Assembly: GCA_947443645.1 (NCBI GenBank)
Contig: CANEXF010000001.1
Span: forward strand, 124,001-188,000
Length of the DNA: 64,000 nucleotides
Reading direction: 5' to 3'
DNA from: Comamonadaceae bacterium
GTDB lineage: Bacteria; Pseudomonadota; Gammaproteobacteria; Burkholderiales; Burkholderiaceae_C
Of the stretch, positions 27,023 to 35,658 are shown piece by piece. Below the pieces are notes generated by a model, which was not told the origin of the DNA, ran no database searches, and saw only the letters and a list, made by a program, of their open reading frames with translations. Every line of letters begins with the position of its first letter. Position 1 is the first letter of the stretch. A program made the position numbers and the translations under genes.

Positions 27023-28699
27023 TCAGGCCGCCTGAGTGAGCCGGCCATTGGCCCGGAAGCTGTGCGCACTGGCCAGCGGCCAGTATTGGCGGAACACATT
27101 GTCCTGCGCGTCGAGTGAACCGAGCAGCGCGCCGGGTTGCACTTTCATGATCAGGTTGCTGAGCAGCCGTACCTCGGTATCGGTGAGTCGGCGCACGATG
27201 TGGTGGGCACTGAGTTCGCTGGGGTGGCTCAGTCCTGCGGCCTGCACCAGCTCCTGCAGCGCATGCAAGGTGCTGCGGTGAAAGTTGCGCACCCGCTCGG
27301 CCTTGTCCGGCACCACCAGCGCCTGCTGGCGCACCGGGTCCTGCGTCGTCACCCCTGTCGGGCACTTGCCGGTGTGGCAGCTTTGCGCCTGTATGCAGCC
27401 CAGCGCCATCATGAAGCCGCGCGCTGCGTTGCACCAGTCGGCGCCCAGCGCCAGCAGGCGCACCATGTCAAAGGCGGTGATGACCTTGCCGGCTGCACCG
27501 ATGGAGATGCGGCTGCGCAGGTTCACGCCAATCAGCGTGTTGTGCACCAGCAGCAGCCCCTCCTGCAAGGGCGAGCCCACATGGTCGCTGAACTCGACTG
27601 GCGCCGCGCCGGTGCCGCCCTCGGCGCCATCGACAACGATGAAGTCAGGCGTGATGCCGGTTTCCAGCATGGCTTTGACAATTGCAAACCACTCCCAGGG
27701 ATGGCCGATGCAGAGCTTGAAGCCGGTCGGCTTGCCGCCCGAGAGCCGGCGCAGGCGGGCGATGAAGTGCATCATTTCAACCGGATTTGAAAAAGCGCTG
27801 TGGCTGGACGGCGAGATGCAATCCTTGCCTACCGGCACACCGCGCGCCGCCGCAATCTCGTCCGTGACCTTGGGGCCTGGCAGCACGCCGCCGTGGCCGG
27901 GTTTGGCGCCCTGGCTCATCTTGAGCTCTATCAGCTTGACTTGCGGGTCGCAGGCGTTGGCGACAAAGCGTTCTTCGCTGAAGCTGCCGTCGTCGTTGCG
28001 GCAACCAAAGTAACCCGAGCCTATCTCCCAGATCAGGTCACCGCCGTGGCTTCTGTGGTGCGCAGAGATCGAACCCTCGCCGGTGTCATGCGCAAAGCCG
28101 CCCAGCTTGGCGCCCTTGTTCAGCGCCAGGATGGCGTTGGCAGACAAGGCGCCAAAACTCATGGCTGAAATATTGAAGACGCTGGCGTTGTAGGGCTGGG
28201 TGCAGGGCTGGAGCGACTGGCCGCCTTGAGCCTTGGCCTCGGGATGGCCGCCAATCCAGATCCGGAAATCGTGTGTCGCCAGCTTGGTCGGCGCCATCGA
28301 GTGGTTGACCCATTCATAGCCTTGCGCGCCCACGTCCAGATGCGTGCCAAAGGGCTGGTTGTCGGGCTCGCCCTTGGCTCGCTGGTAAACCAGCGAGCGC
28401 TGGGAGCGCGAAAACGGCGTGGCTTCGCTGTCGCTTTCAATGAAGTACTGGCGCATCTCGGGGCGTATGAATTCGAGCAGAAAGCGCAAGTGCCCTATCA
28501 CCGGGTAGTTGCGCAGCACCGCATGGCGCGTTTGCCTCAGGTCATGAATGCCCACGCCCACCAGGCCCGCGCAGACCAGCAAGGCCAGCCAGCCGATGCC
28601 AGAGACCAGCAGGCTGAACAATGCCAGCAGCACGCCCAGTGCGCAGAGCGCCAGGAAGCTGTAGCGGACGGGGACATGGGCATCAAGGCGCTGGAACAT
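27023..28699 (-). CDS. FMN-binding glutamate synthase-like protein
   Basis: A 558-residue protein with two N-terminal membrane segments (residues about 10-45) followed by a glutamate-synthase large-subunit FMN/[3Fe-4S] domain: FGALSANAILALNKGAKLGG, HNTGEGxxS-like DTGEGSISAHHR, the DFIVVDGAEGGTGAAPVEF barrel segment and the cluster cysteines in CIQAQSCHTGKCPTGV. It lacks the amidotransferase domain of GltB. The reaction of these membrane-anchored relatives is not established. ATG 28699 has AGGAAA upstream; the frame extends 16 codons further. Diverges from the YecA-family gene. Confidence 0.85.
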   Translation of the reverse strand: MFQRLDAHVPVRYSFLALCALGVLLALFSLLVSGIGWLALLVCAGLVGVGIHDLRQTRHAVLRNYPVIGHLRFLLEFIRPEMRQYFIESDSEATPFSRSQRSLVYQRAKGEPDNQPFGTHLDVGAQGYEWVNHSMAPTKLATHDFRIWIGGHPEAKAQGGQSLQPCTQPYNASVFNISAMSFGALSANAILALNKGAKLGGFAHDTGEGSISAHHRSHGGDLIWEIGSGYFGCRNDDGSFSEERFVANACDPQVKLIELKMSQGAKPGHGGVLPGPKVTDEIAAARGVPVGKDCISPSSHSAFSNPVEMMHFIARLRRLSGGKPTGFKLCIGHPWEWFAIVKAMLETGITPDFIVVDGAEGGTGAAPVEFSDHVGSPLQEGLLLVHNTLIGVNLRSRISIGAAGKVITAFDMVRLLALGADWCNAARGFMMALGCIQAQSCHTGKCPTGVTTQDPVRQQALVVPDKAERVRNFHRSTLHALQELVQAAGLSHPSELSAHHIVRRLTDTEVRLLSNLIMKVQPGALLGSLDAQDNVFRQYWPLASAHSFRANGRLTQAA

Positions 28700-28782
28700 G
28701 GGTACGGTTTCCTGTTGTGGGGGGTGACAGATACACTTGTGCATCATAAGAGCGCTCTCTGGCGCTTAAAAACCATTGCCCC

Positions 28783-29607
28783 ATGAACCCCGTTACTCCC
28801 ACCTCCAGCACCCCGCCGTCTGCCGATGACTTTCTTGACGTCGAGGCCTTTGACGAGCTTGATGCCATTCTTGATGAGCTGCGCACGCGCTATGACGAAA
28901 CGCCGCAATGGGAGTTTTGTGAAGGCTTCATGGCCGCCGTGATCTGCTCGCGCCGGGCTATCCCGGCAGATGAATACCTGGCAGCCTTGCTCGGCACGCC
29001 CGAAGCCGGCCAGGCGCCCGACGCCGATGGCGGCTCATTTGCCAGCGAGGCCCAGCAAGCGCGTTTCATGACGCTGTGGATGCAGCGTTGGGCCGAGGTG
29101 GAGGCGGCGCTGGACTCGGAAGTCGACTCGCTGGAAGACGATCGCTGCTACCACCCCGAAGTCATGGACATTCGCGGCGCGGTCGCCGAGATGCCGCAAG
29201 AAGAGCAGGCCAGCTTCAAGGAAGAAGACCTGCCCGCATTTGCCCAGGTCTGGGCACTGGGCTTCATGTTTGCCGTCGAGTACTGGCCAGAAGAGTGGAC
29301 CGCTCCACGCGACAAGGACGCTGCCAAATGGCTGGACGACGCACTGCAGGCGGTGGTGGCCATGAGCGAAGACGACACCGGCGCGCCCGAAGTGTCACCG
29401 CTAAGCGAGGACGGCAAGCCCAGCACCAGTATTGCCCGGCTCAACGCCTTTGGCGAAGCGATCTGGGCGGTCTATGACCTGCGCGAGTTGTGGAAGACCA
29501 TAGGCCCGCGCGTGGAGACAGTGCGCAAGCAAGCCGAACCGGGACGCAACGATCTGTGCCCCTGCGGCAGCGGCAAAAAATACAAGAAGTGCCACGGCGC
29601 CGGCTGA
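28783..29607 (+). CDS. UPF0149/YecA family protein with SEC-C zinc motif
   Basis: 274 residues: helical UPF0149 (YgfB/YecA) domain with WEFCEGFMAAVICSRR near residue 45 and FKEEDLPAFAQVWALGFMFAV, and a C-terminal SEC-C metal-binding motif CPCGSGKKYKKCHG. SEC-C motifs bind zinc or iron and in SecA contact SecB and ribosomes. Precise role unknown. Convergent with the DUF2238 gene (4 bp between stops). Confidence 0.86.
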   Translation: MNPVTPTSSTPPSADDFLDVEAFDELDAILDELRTRYDETPQWEFCEGFMAAVICSRRAIPADEYLAALLGTPEAGQAPDADGGSFASEAQQARFMTLWMQRWAEVEAALDSEVDSLEDDRCYHPEVMDIRGAVAEMPQEEQASFKEEDLPAFAQVWALGFMFAVEYWPEEWTAPRDKDAAKWLDDALQAVVAMSEDDTGAPEVSPLSEDGKPSTSIARLNAFGEAIWAVYDLRELWKTIGPRVETVRKQAEPGRNDLCPCGSGKKYKKCHGAG

Positions 29608-29611
29608 TGCG

Positions 29612-30268
29612 CTAGTCGGCAGCTGCTTGCTCGATCTGCCAGATCTGCTTGTTGTGCCAGCGCACCAGCAGCAGCACGCCGGCAGTTGCGCCCAGCAGTG
29701 CAAAAAACATGTCTGACTGGGTGTCCCATGGGTCGCCCTGCGTGCCCAGAAATTCGGTCGCACCCTGTCCTGCGGCCAGCGCAACGCCCCATTCCACCAG
29801 CTCGTACACGGCACTGACGGCCATCGCCACACAGAGCGACAAAAAGCCCGTCATGCCCTGGCTGCTCAGATAGCCGCGACGCAGCAAAATTTCGCGGGCC
29901 ACCAAGGCGGGCACCAGGCCCTGCATGAAGTGGCCAATCTTGTCATAGGGGTTGCGGCCCAGATGCAGCAAGTCCTGAATCCAGAAGCCGAGCGGCACAC
30001 GCGCATAGGTGTAGGCGCCGCCCAGAATCAGCACCAGCGCGTGCAGGGCAATCAGGCCGTACAGCAAACGCGTCAGCCTAAAGCGCTGCCAGCTCGCCGC
30101 CAGCACCGGCGCCGCGATCAGCACGGGCGCGACTTCGAGCAGCCAGGTGGCCCGGTCGTAGGGCCTGATGCCCGACCACAGCAGGGCCAGCAGCACCAGC
30201 AGGCCCAGGGCTATGACCAGGCGGTCTTGCGCACCCATCCGGCCGTGTTCCGCGGGAGCTTCAGGCAT
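29612..30268 (-). CDS. DUF2238 (YjdF-like) integral membrane protein
   Basis: 218 residues with about six hydrophobic segments. The conserved DLLHLGRNPYDKIGHFMQGL and YELVEWGVALAAG...QGDPWDTQSDMF motifs identify the DUF2238/YjdF family. Function not known to me. Start lies 8 bp from the stop of the upstream hydrolase gene on the same strand, so the two may be co-transcribed. Confidence 0.85.
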   Translation of the reverse strand: MPEAPAEHGRMGAQDRLVIALGLLVLLALLWSGIRPYDRATWLLEVAPVLIAAPVLAASWQRFRLTRLLYGLIALHALVLILGGAYTYARVPLGFWIQDLLHLGRNPYDKIGHFMQGLVPALVAREILLRRGYLSSQGMTGFLSLCVAMAVSAVYELVEWGVALAAGQGATEFLGTQGDPWDTQSDMFFALLGATAGVLLLVRWHNKQIWQIEQAAAD

Positions 30269-30276
30269 GGGCCAGC

Positions 30277-31227
30277 TCAGACAAAAAATTGCAGCAGCGC
30301 GGCCGCTGTCGCCTCGGGCTGCTCTTCAGGAATGAAGTGGCCGGCGGCCATGGGCTGACCAGTCACGAGGCCGCTGCACTGGTCCCGCCACAGCGCCATT
30401 GGGTCAAACAGCCGGTGCACCACGCCGCGCTCACCCCACAGCACCAGCAGGTCGCAAGCCACCTTGTCGCCACCACCCGGCCTGGCCCGGCTTTCGCGGT
30501 CATGCACCAGGTCTATGCCAGCGCTTGCGCGGTAGTCTTCGCAGGCGGTGTGAAGCGCCTCGGCATTGCAAAAGTTGCGTTCGTACTCCAGCAGCGCTTG
30601 CGGCTCGATGTAGCCCAGGCCGGCGCTGCCCCAGCCACCGAGCTTGGCATGCAGATAGCCCCTGGCCGTTTCCGGGTGGTTGGCGCCCATCATGATCTCC
30701 GGCAGCGGCGCTGGCTGCAGCATGTGAAACCAGTGGTAGTAGGCCTTGGCAAACTCCATATACGGCTGGGTCATGCCGCGGCCCTCGTACATGTCCAGCG
30801 TGGGCGCGATGTCTATCACGCAAAGCTTTCTGACACGCGCCGCATGGTCCAGCGCCAGCCGGTGTGCGACCCGCCCGCCGCGGTCGTGGCCGCACAGGAA
30901 AAAATCAGCTACGCCTAGCGCATCCATTACGGCCACCATGTCGTGTGCCATATTGCGCTTGCTGTAGTTGCTGTGGTCAGGCAGGCCCGGTGTTTTGGAC
31001 GACTCGCCATAGCCGCGCAAATCCGGCATGACCAGATAAAAATGCCGCTTGAGCAGCCGCGCCACGCGGTGCCACATCACATGCGACTGCGGAAACCCGT
31101 GCAGCAGCAGCAAAGGCGGACGCAGCAACTCGCCGGGCGTGGTTTTTGAAACCCGCGCCTGAATGGACGCGCCGTTGACCTCAAAACTGCGCGACTCGAA
31201 GTCTTCAAACCAGGGCTTGCTCATCAC
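30277..31227 (-). CDS. Alpha/beta hydrolase, haloacetate (fluoroacetate) dehalogenase type
   Basis: 316 residues. LHGFPQSHVMWHRVA forms the oxyanion segment; the nucleophile motif is GHDRGGR with Asp115. Arg116 and Arg119 match the carboxylate-binding arginines of Burkholderia FA1 fluoroacetate dehalogenase (Arg105, Arg108), Asp139 sits at the same 24-residue distance as its acidic triad member, and His165-Trp166 resemble its halide-binding His-Trp. The catalytic His lies in AAGHFIPEEQP. The product from haloacetate would be glycolate. Epoxide hydrolase activity is the main alternative. Confidence 0.8.
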   Translation of the reverse strand: MMSKPWFEDFESRSFEVNGASIQARVSKTTPGELLRPPLLLLHGFPQSHVMWHRVARLLKRHFYLVMPDLRGYGESSKTPGLPDHSNYSKRNMAHDMVAVMDALGVADFFLCGHDRGGRVAHRLALDHAARVRKLCVIDIAPTLDMYEGRGMTQPYMEFAKAYYHWFHMLQPAPLPEIMMGANHPETARGYLHAKLGGWGSAGLGYIEPQALLEYERNFCNAEALHTACEDYRASAGIDLVHDRESRARPGGGDKVACDLLVLWGERGVVHRLFDPMALWRDQCSGLVTGQPMAAGHFIPEEQPEATAAALLQFFV

Positions 31228-31281
31228 GTTTGCGGGCTCCCTTCATTGATAAGGCGACTGTGGGGGCTGGACTTTTTTTCG

Positions 31282-31806
31282 TCAAGCGCCGTCTTGCAGC
31301 AATTCGACCAGGCGCCGCAAGGCGTGCAAGGTGGTGGCCGCGCGCACGGCGGCCCGGTCGCCCGGGAAATGCCGGACTTCAGAAACCAGCCGTCCCGGCA
31401 GCGCAAAGCCAAACCAGACCATGCCAACCGGCTTGTCGGCGCTGCCGCCCGATGGACCGGCCACGCCAGTGACCGCCACTGCCAGCTGGGCATGCGAGTG
31501 CTGCAGCGCGCCAGCCGCCATGGCGCGTGCCACGGGCTCGCTGACCGCGCCTTCGCTCGTAATCAGCGCTGCGGCCACGCCCAGCGCTTCGGTTTTGGCG
31601 GCGTTGGAATAGGTCACAAAGCCACGCTCAAACCAGGCGCTTGATCCGGCCAGGTCGGTACAGGCCGCGGCAATCATGCCGCCGGTGCAGCTTTCTGCCG
31701 TGGCCAGGAAAAGGCCGCGCTCCTGCAGTAATTTGGCAAGAAAATCGACCTCCAGCGCCCAACTGGCGGGCGCTGGCAGCTCTTTTTTTGATAGTGAATT
31801 AGACAT
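31282..31806 (-). CDS. CinA-family nicotinamide-nucleotide amidohydrolase (PncC)
   Basis: Stand-alone C-terminal CinA domain, 174 residues: TAESCTGGMIAAACTDLAGSS, VTYSNAAKTEALGV and AVTGVAGPSGGSADKPVGMVWF. Deamidates NMN in pyridine-nucleotide recycling. The start codon shares bases with the pgpA stop (TAATG at 31808-31804), indicating translational coupling. Residues 4-20 are encoded by a full copy of the dispersed ~55-bp repeat, so the N-terminus ahead of the conserved fold has been replaced. Confidence 0.9.
   Translation of the reverse strand: MSNSLSKKELPAPASWALEVDFLAKLLQERGLFLATAESCTGGMIAAACTDLAGSSAWFERGFVTYSNAAKTEALGVAAALITSEGAVSEPVARAMAAGALQHSHAQLAVAVTGVAGPSGGSADKPVGMVWFGFALPGRLVSEVRHFPGDRAAVRAATTLHALRRLVELLQDGA
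31740..31796 (-). repeat. Dispersed ~55-bp repeat encoding the CinA N-terminus
   Basis: Full-length copy on the minus strand: CTATCAAAAAAAGAGCTGCC, AGCGCCCGCCAG, TTGGGCGCTGG and a GATTTTCTT tail. It is read in frame from just after the cinA start codon and supplies about 18 codons. Confidence 0.8.
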
Positions 31807-32318
31807 TACCAGAAGCGCCAGACAGCGATCACCAGCAGGCTGCAAAATGCCGCCACGATGTCGTCAAACAAAATGCCGAAGCCGCCGCGCGCGCCCATGC
31901 CCTTGAAGTGCTGGTCCGCCCAAGCCACCGGGCCGGGTTTGACGGCGTCAAAAAACCGGAACAGCACAAAGGCGGCGAACTGCCCTGCCAGGCCCGTGGG
32001 CATAACGAGCCAGAGTATCAGCCAGAAGGCCACGACTTCATCCCAGACAATACTGCCCGGGTCGGCCACGGCCAGATTTTTGGCTGTCACCGTGCAGGCC
32101 CACCAGCCCACCAGCAGCGAGGCGGCAATCAGTCCGCCCATTTGCGCTGTGCTCAGCCAGGGTTGAATCACAAGATAGGCCAGCCAGGCCCAGAGCGTGC
32201 CGGCCGTGCCGGGCGCCACCGGGCTCAAGCCAGAGCCAAAGCCCAGTGCAATAAAGTGCGCCGGATGGGCCAACAGGAAACTTGCGTTTGGTCGCGGTGC
32301 GTCAGCGGTGTCTGTCAT
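31806..32318 (-). CDS. pgpA: Phosphatidylglycerophosphatase A
   Basis: Dephosphorylates phosphatidylglycerophosphate to phosphatidylglycerol in the inner membrane. 170 residues with the motif ALGFGSGLSPVAPGTAGTLWA, WDEVVAFW and a C-terminal FRFFDAVKPGPVAWAD...GILFDDIVAAFC stretch containing the conserved acidic pair. Coupled to cinA through a TAATG overlap. Confidence 0.95.
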   Translation of the reverse strand: MTDTADAPRPNASFLLAHPAHFIALGFGSGLSPVAPGTAGTLWAWLAYLVIQPWLSTAQMGGLIAASLLVGWWACTVTAKNLAVADPGSIVWDEVVAFWLILWLVMPTGLAGQFAAFVLFRFFDAVKPGPVAWADQHFKGMGARGGFGILFDDIVAAFCSLLVIAVWRFW

Positions 32319-32358
32319 GGTGTTCGTGATCGGAAATGAGTGCGTATTAGAGTGCGCA

Positions 32359-33600
32359 TTAGTCGGGCAAGCTGCTGGCGGCCCTCAGGCCTATCTCTGG
32401 CCACTGGTGGTGCAGATAGATCCAGGCCAGCAGTCCGACACACATCATCAGCAGTGAGGCGGTGGCCAGCGCGAGGGTGGAGTGCATCACCAGCGGCGCC
32501 AGCAGTCCGGCCACCAGGCCATTGGCAGAAGCGCCAAGAAAGGCTTGCATTGAAGAGGCCAGGCCGCGCCGCTCGGGGTAGAGGTCCAGCACCAGCAGCG
32601 TGACCACGGGCACCATCAGGGCCCAGCCAAAGGCAAACACGGCGATCGGAATCAGGGCCCAGGACACATGTGGCGTGAACAATGCGTTGGCCGCCACGTT
32701 GAGCAAGGAGACCGCCAGCATGATCACAAAGCCGTGCCGGATTTGCTGCTTGGGCGCGATCTTGCCGGCCAGCCGCCCGCTCAGCCAGGCGCCCGACATG
32801 ATGCCGCCTATGGTCAGCAAAAAGAACCAGAAAAACTGCAGCGGCTGGAGCTGCAGGTGGTCGCCTAGAAAAGCTGGCGCTGCCAGCACATAAAGAAACA
32901 TGCCGTTGAACGGAACGCCACTGGCCAGTGCCAGCAGTAAAAAGCGTGGGCTGGAACCGAGCTGCCAGTAGCCGCCCAGCAGATGTTTGACTTCAAATGG
33001 CTGACGCTGGCTCAGATGCAGCGTTTCCGGCATGAATTTGAAATTGACCGTCCACAGCACCGCGCCCACGCCGGTCAAAAACCAGAAAATGCTGTGCCAG
33101 CCCAGGTGCACAAACAGCCAGCCGCCAATGATGGGCGCCAGCGCCGGTGCGACGCCAAAGTAAATCGTGACCTGGCTCATGACCTGCTGGGCCTGGGCTG
33201 GTGCAAACATGTCACGGATCACGGCACGCGAGACCACGATGCCGGCGCCGGTAGACAAGCCCTGCAAGGCTCTGAACAGCACCAGGTGGCCGATGTTTTG
33301 CGACAGGGCGCAGCCGGCAGAAGCGAGCGTGAACACGGCGATGCCCCAAAGAACGATGGGCCGCCGGCCAAAACTGTCGGCCAGAGCGCCGTGAAACAGG
33401 TTCATGAAGGCAAACCCGAACAGGTAGGCCGACAGCGTCTGCTGCATTTGCACCGGCGTGGCGCCCAGGGTGTGGGCTATGCCGGAAAAAGCCGGGATAT
33501 AGGTGTCAATTGAAAACGGCCCCAGCATGCCCAGCACGGCGAGCAGCACCGACAAGGCCCAGCGCGGACCGGGCCAGAGTTTGTCAGCGTTGGGGTTCAT
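32359..33600 (-). CDS. Multidrug MFS exporter, Bcr/CflA family
   Basis: 413 residues, about twelve hydrophobic segments. Family signatures: LGPFSIDTYIPAF in helix 1, GALADSFGRRPIVLWG (motif A) and RALQGLSTGAGIVVSRAVIRDMF. Bcr relatives export bicyclomycin, sulfonamides or cysteine-pathway thiols; the substrate here is not evident. It overlaps the end of rsmI by 17 bp on the same strand. Confidence 0.9.
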   Translation of the reverse strand: MNPNADKLWPGPRWALSVLLAVLGMLGPFSIDTYIPAFSGIAHTLGATPVQMQQTLSAYLFGFAFMNLFHGALADSFGRRPIVLWGIAVFTLASAGCALSQNIGHLVLFRALQGLSTGAGIVVSRAVIRDMFAPAQAQQVMSQVTIYFGVAPALAPIIGGWLFVHLGWHSIFWFLTGVGAVLWTVNFKFMPETLHLSQRQPFEVKHLLGGYWQLGSSPRFLLLALASGVPFNGMFLYVLAAPAFLGDHLQLQPLQFFWFFLLTIGGIMSGAWLSGRLAGKIAPKQQIRHGFVIMLAVSLLNVAANALFTPHVSWALIPIAVFAFGWALMVPVVTLLVLDLYPERRGLASSMQAFLGASANGLVAGLLAPLVMHSTLALATASLLMMCVGLLAWIYLHHQWPEIGLRAASSLPD

Positions 33601-34486
33601 CGTTCTTGAGTTTCAACGCTGCTTCGTACAGGTCGTTGCGCGGCGCGCCGGTGATGTCGGCCGCCAGCTTGACCGCGGTCTTGAGCGGCAGCTGCTCGAG
33701 CAAGAGCTGCAGCACGCGGCTGCCGTCGTCTTTGGGCAGCGCGAGCGGCGCGGGATGCAGCACCAGCACAAACTCGCCGCGCGTGCGTTGCGTGCTGGCG
33801 GCCAGCCAGGCCGGAAATCCGGCCGCCGTGACGGTCGCAATCTCTTCAAATTGTTTTGTCAACTCGCGGCCAATCGTCAGCAGCCTGTCGGCCAGCGGAC
33901 GCATGGCCAGCGCCAGTGCCTCGATGCGGTGCGGCGCCTCCAGGATGACGACCGCGCGGGTCTCTGCCTGCAGGGTAGCGACGGCCTGGTCGCGCTCGCC
34001 GGCCTTGCTGGGTAAAAAGCCGGCGAAGATAAAACCCGAGTCGCCGGAGATGCCTGCGGCGCTCAAGGCGGTGGTCACGCTGCTGGCGCCAGGCAAAGGC
34101 ATGATGCCCAAGCCCGCGCTGCGCACCGCCGCCACCAGTCGCGCGCCAGGGTCGCTCACCGCGGGGGTGCCGGCATCGCTGACATAGGCCACGCGCTCGC
34201 CGCGCTGGAGTCGCTCGATCACGCCGACCGCAGCCTCCGATTCATTGTGTTCATGCACCGCCAGCAGCGGTTTTTCTATGCCATATTGACGCAGCAGGCC
34301 TTGCGTGTGGCGCGTGTCCTCGCAGGCAATGCAGTTGGCCAGTTGCAGCACATGCAGCGCTCTGAGGCTGATGTCGGCCAGATTGCCAATTGGCGTGGCC
34401 ACGACATACAGTGTGCTTTCCGGATATTGCTGCATGCCAGCGGCGGCTTTGGCCGCAGGCAGTGCCAGGTCGAAGGAGGCGTTCAA
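33584..34486 (-). CDS. rsmI: 16S rRNA 2'-O-ribose C1402 methyltransferase
   Basis: Ribosome decoding-centre modification enzyme. Tetrapyrrole-methylase fold: LYVVATPIGNLADISLRAL, ACEDTRHTQGLL, VSDAGTPAVSDPG and LPGASSVTTALSAAG. I place the start at TTG 34486 (about 300 residues, GGAAA upstream, N-terminus like relatives) although another TTG at 34522 is in frame and ATG 34435 would remove the family-typical first 17 residues. With TTG 34486 it abuts yraN head to head, sharing one base. Confidence 0.92.
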   Translation of the reverse strand: MNASFDLALPAAKAAAGMQQYPESTLYVVATPIGNLADISLRALHVLQLANCIACEDTRHTQGLLRQYGIEKPLLAVHEHNESEAAVGVIERLQRGERVAYVSDAGTPAVSDPGARLVAAVRSAGLGIMPLPGASSVTTALSAAGISGDSGFIFAGFLPSKAGERDQAVATLQAETRAVVILEAPHRIEALALAMRPLADRLLTIGRELTKQFEEIATVTAAGFPAWLAASTQRTRGEFVLVLHPAPLALPKDDGSRVLQLLLEQLPLKTAVKLAADITGAPRNDLYEAALKLKNDEPQR

Positions 34487-34962
34487 TGTGGTTTTCCAGA
34501 AAACAGGTTGTGAAGTCGTCAAAAGCGCAGGCCGTGGCTCCGGCGGGCGCGCGCGAGGCCGCTCAGAGCGTACCGGGGCAGGTTACCACCAAGCGACTGG
34601 GTGATGCCGCCGAAGTGGTGGCGCTCAACTACCTGCGCCAGGCCGGACTCCTGCTGGTCGAGGCCAATTATCGGACACCCGGGCGCGGCGGTGGCGAGAT
34701 AGACCTGATCATGCGTGCCCCGGATGCGACCCTGGTGTTTGTTGAAGTGCGTCAGCGCAGCGGCCAGTCGCACGGCGGTGCGGCTGCCAGCATCAGCGCG
34801 GTCAAGCAGCGTCGCATCGTGTTTGCGGCGCGCCACTATCTGATGCGCTTTGCGAGCCCGCCGGCTTGCCGCTTTGATGTGCTGCTGGTGCAGGGCCAGG
34901 CGGGCGACGGCGCTGGCGTGCGTGTGGAGTGGTTGCGCGCGGCCTTTGATGCGTCCCAGTAG
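34486..34962 (+). CDS. yraN: YraN family protein (UPF0102)
   Basis: Endonuclease-like fold protein, 158 residues. Motifs GDAAEVVALNYLRQAGLLLVEANYRTPGRGGGEIDLIM and FVEVRQRS carry the Glu-Asp-Glu-x-Lys-like constellation of restriction-type nucleases (final position Arg here). Strong ribosome binding site AAGGAGG at 34473-34479, which lies inside the rsmI N-terminal coding region. Gene order rsmI/yraN/gmhA/dolP parallels E. coli yraL-yraN-yraO-yraP without yraM (lpoA). Confidence 0.9.
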   Translation: MWFSRKQVVKSSKAQAVAPAGAREAAQSVPGQVTTKRLGDAAEVVALNYLRQAGLLLVEANYRTPGRGGGEIDLIMRAPDATLVFVEVRQRSGQSHGGAAASISAVKQRRIVFAARHYLMRFASPPACRFDVLLVQGQAGDGAGVRVEWLRAAFDASQ

Positions 34963-35058
34963 CCTGCGCTTAGCCCGTGGCGCCCCAGCGTCACGGGCAG
35001 ACCGTGACGGCAATGGTCAGCGAACTTTGCGGGCATTCTTAACCGCTATCATTGCCGG

Positions 35059-35658
35059 ATGTTAGAACAACGCATTGAACAGCACTTTATCGACAGCGCC
35101 GACCTCAAATACCAGGCAGCTCAGGTCCTGTCAAAACCGATTGTCGCGGCCGTGCAGGCGATTTTGGCCAGTGTCACCAGTGGCGGCAAGGTCCTGGCCT
35201 GCGGCAATGGTGGCTCGGCAGCCGACGCGCAGCATTTTGCGGCCGAGTTTGTCGGCCGCTATGAGCGCGAGCGGCCTGAACTCGCTGCGATCGCGTTGAC
35301 CACAGACAGCTCCATACTCACGGCAATCGCCAACGATTACGACTTCAATGTCATTTTTTCCAAGCAGGTCAGAGCGCTTGGTGGAGCGGGCGACGTGTTG
35401 CTGGCCATAAGCACCAGCGGCAATTCTTCTAATGTGCTGGCCGCCATAGAAGCGGCGCATGAGCGTGAGATGACTGTCGTAGCCCTGACTGGGCACGGGG
35501 GTGGAAAAATCGCCCATGCGCTGCGCGAAACCGATGTGCACATCTGCGTTCCGCATGAGCGGACCGCGCGCATCCAGGAAGTGCATTTACTGGTGATCCA
35601 CTGCATCTGTGATGGCGTGGACACCCAATTACTTGGTGATCAGGAGCCTTCAGTATGA
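35059..35658 (+). CDS. gmhA: SIS-domain phosphoheptose isomerase family protein (GmhA/DiaA)
   Basis: 199 residues with [47 protein letters not shown] and the C-terminal [14 protein letters not shown]. Sequence is compatible with sedoheptulose-7-phosphate isomerase, but the neighbourhood (yraN before, dolP after) is that of E. coli diaA, the DnaA-initiator-associating paralogue; both names are defensible. Stop overlaps the next start as ATGA (35655-35658). Confidence 0.85.
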   Translation: MLEQRIEQHFIDSADLKYQAAQVLSKPIVAAVQAILASVTSGGKVLACGNGGSAADAQHFAAEFVGRYERERPELAAIALTTDSSILTAIANDYDFNVIFSKQVRALGGAGDVLLAISTSGNSSNVLAAIEAAHEREMTVVALTGHGGGKIAHALRETDVHICVPHERTARIQEVHLLVIHCICDGVDTQLLGDQEPSV

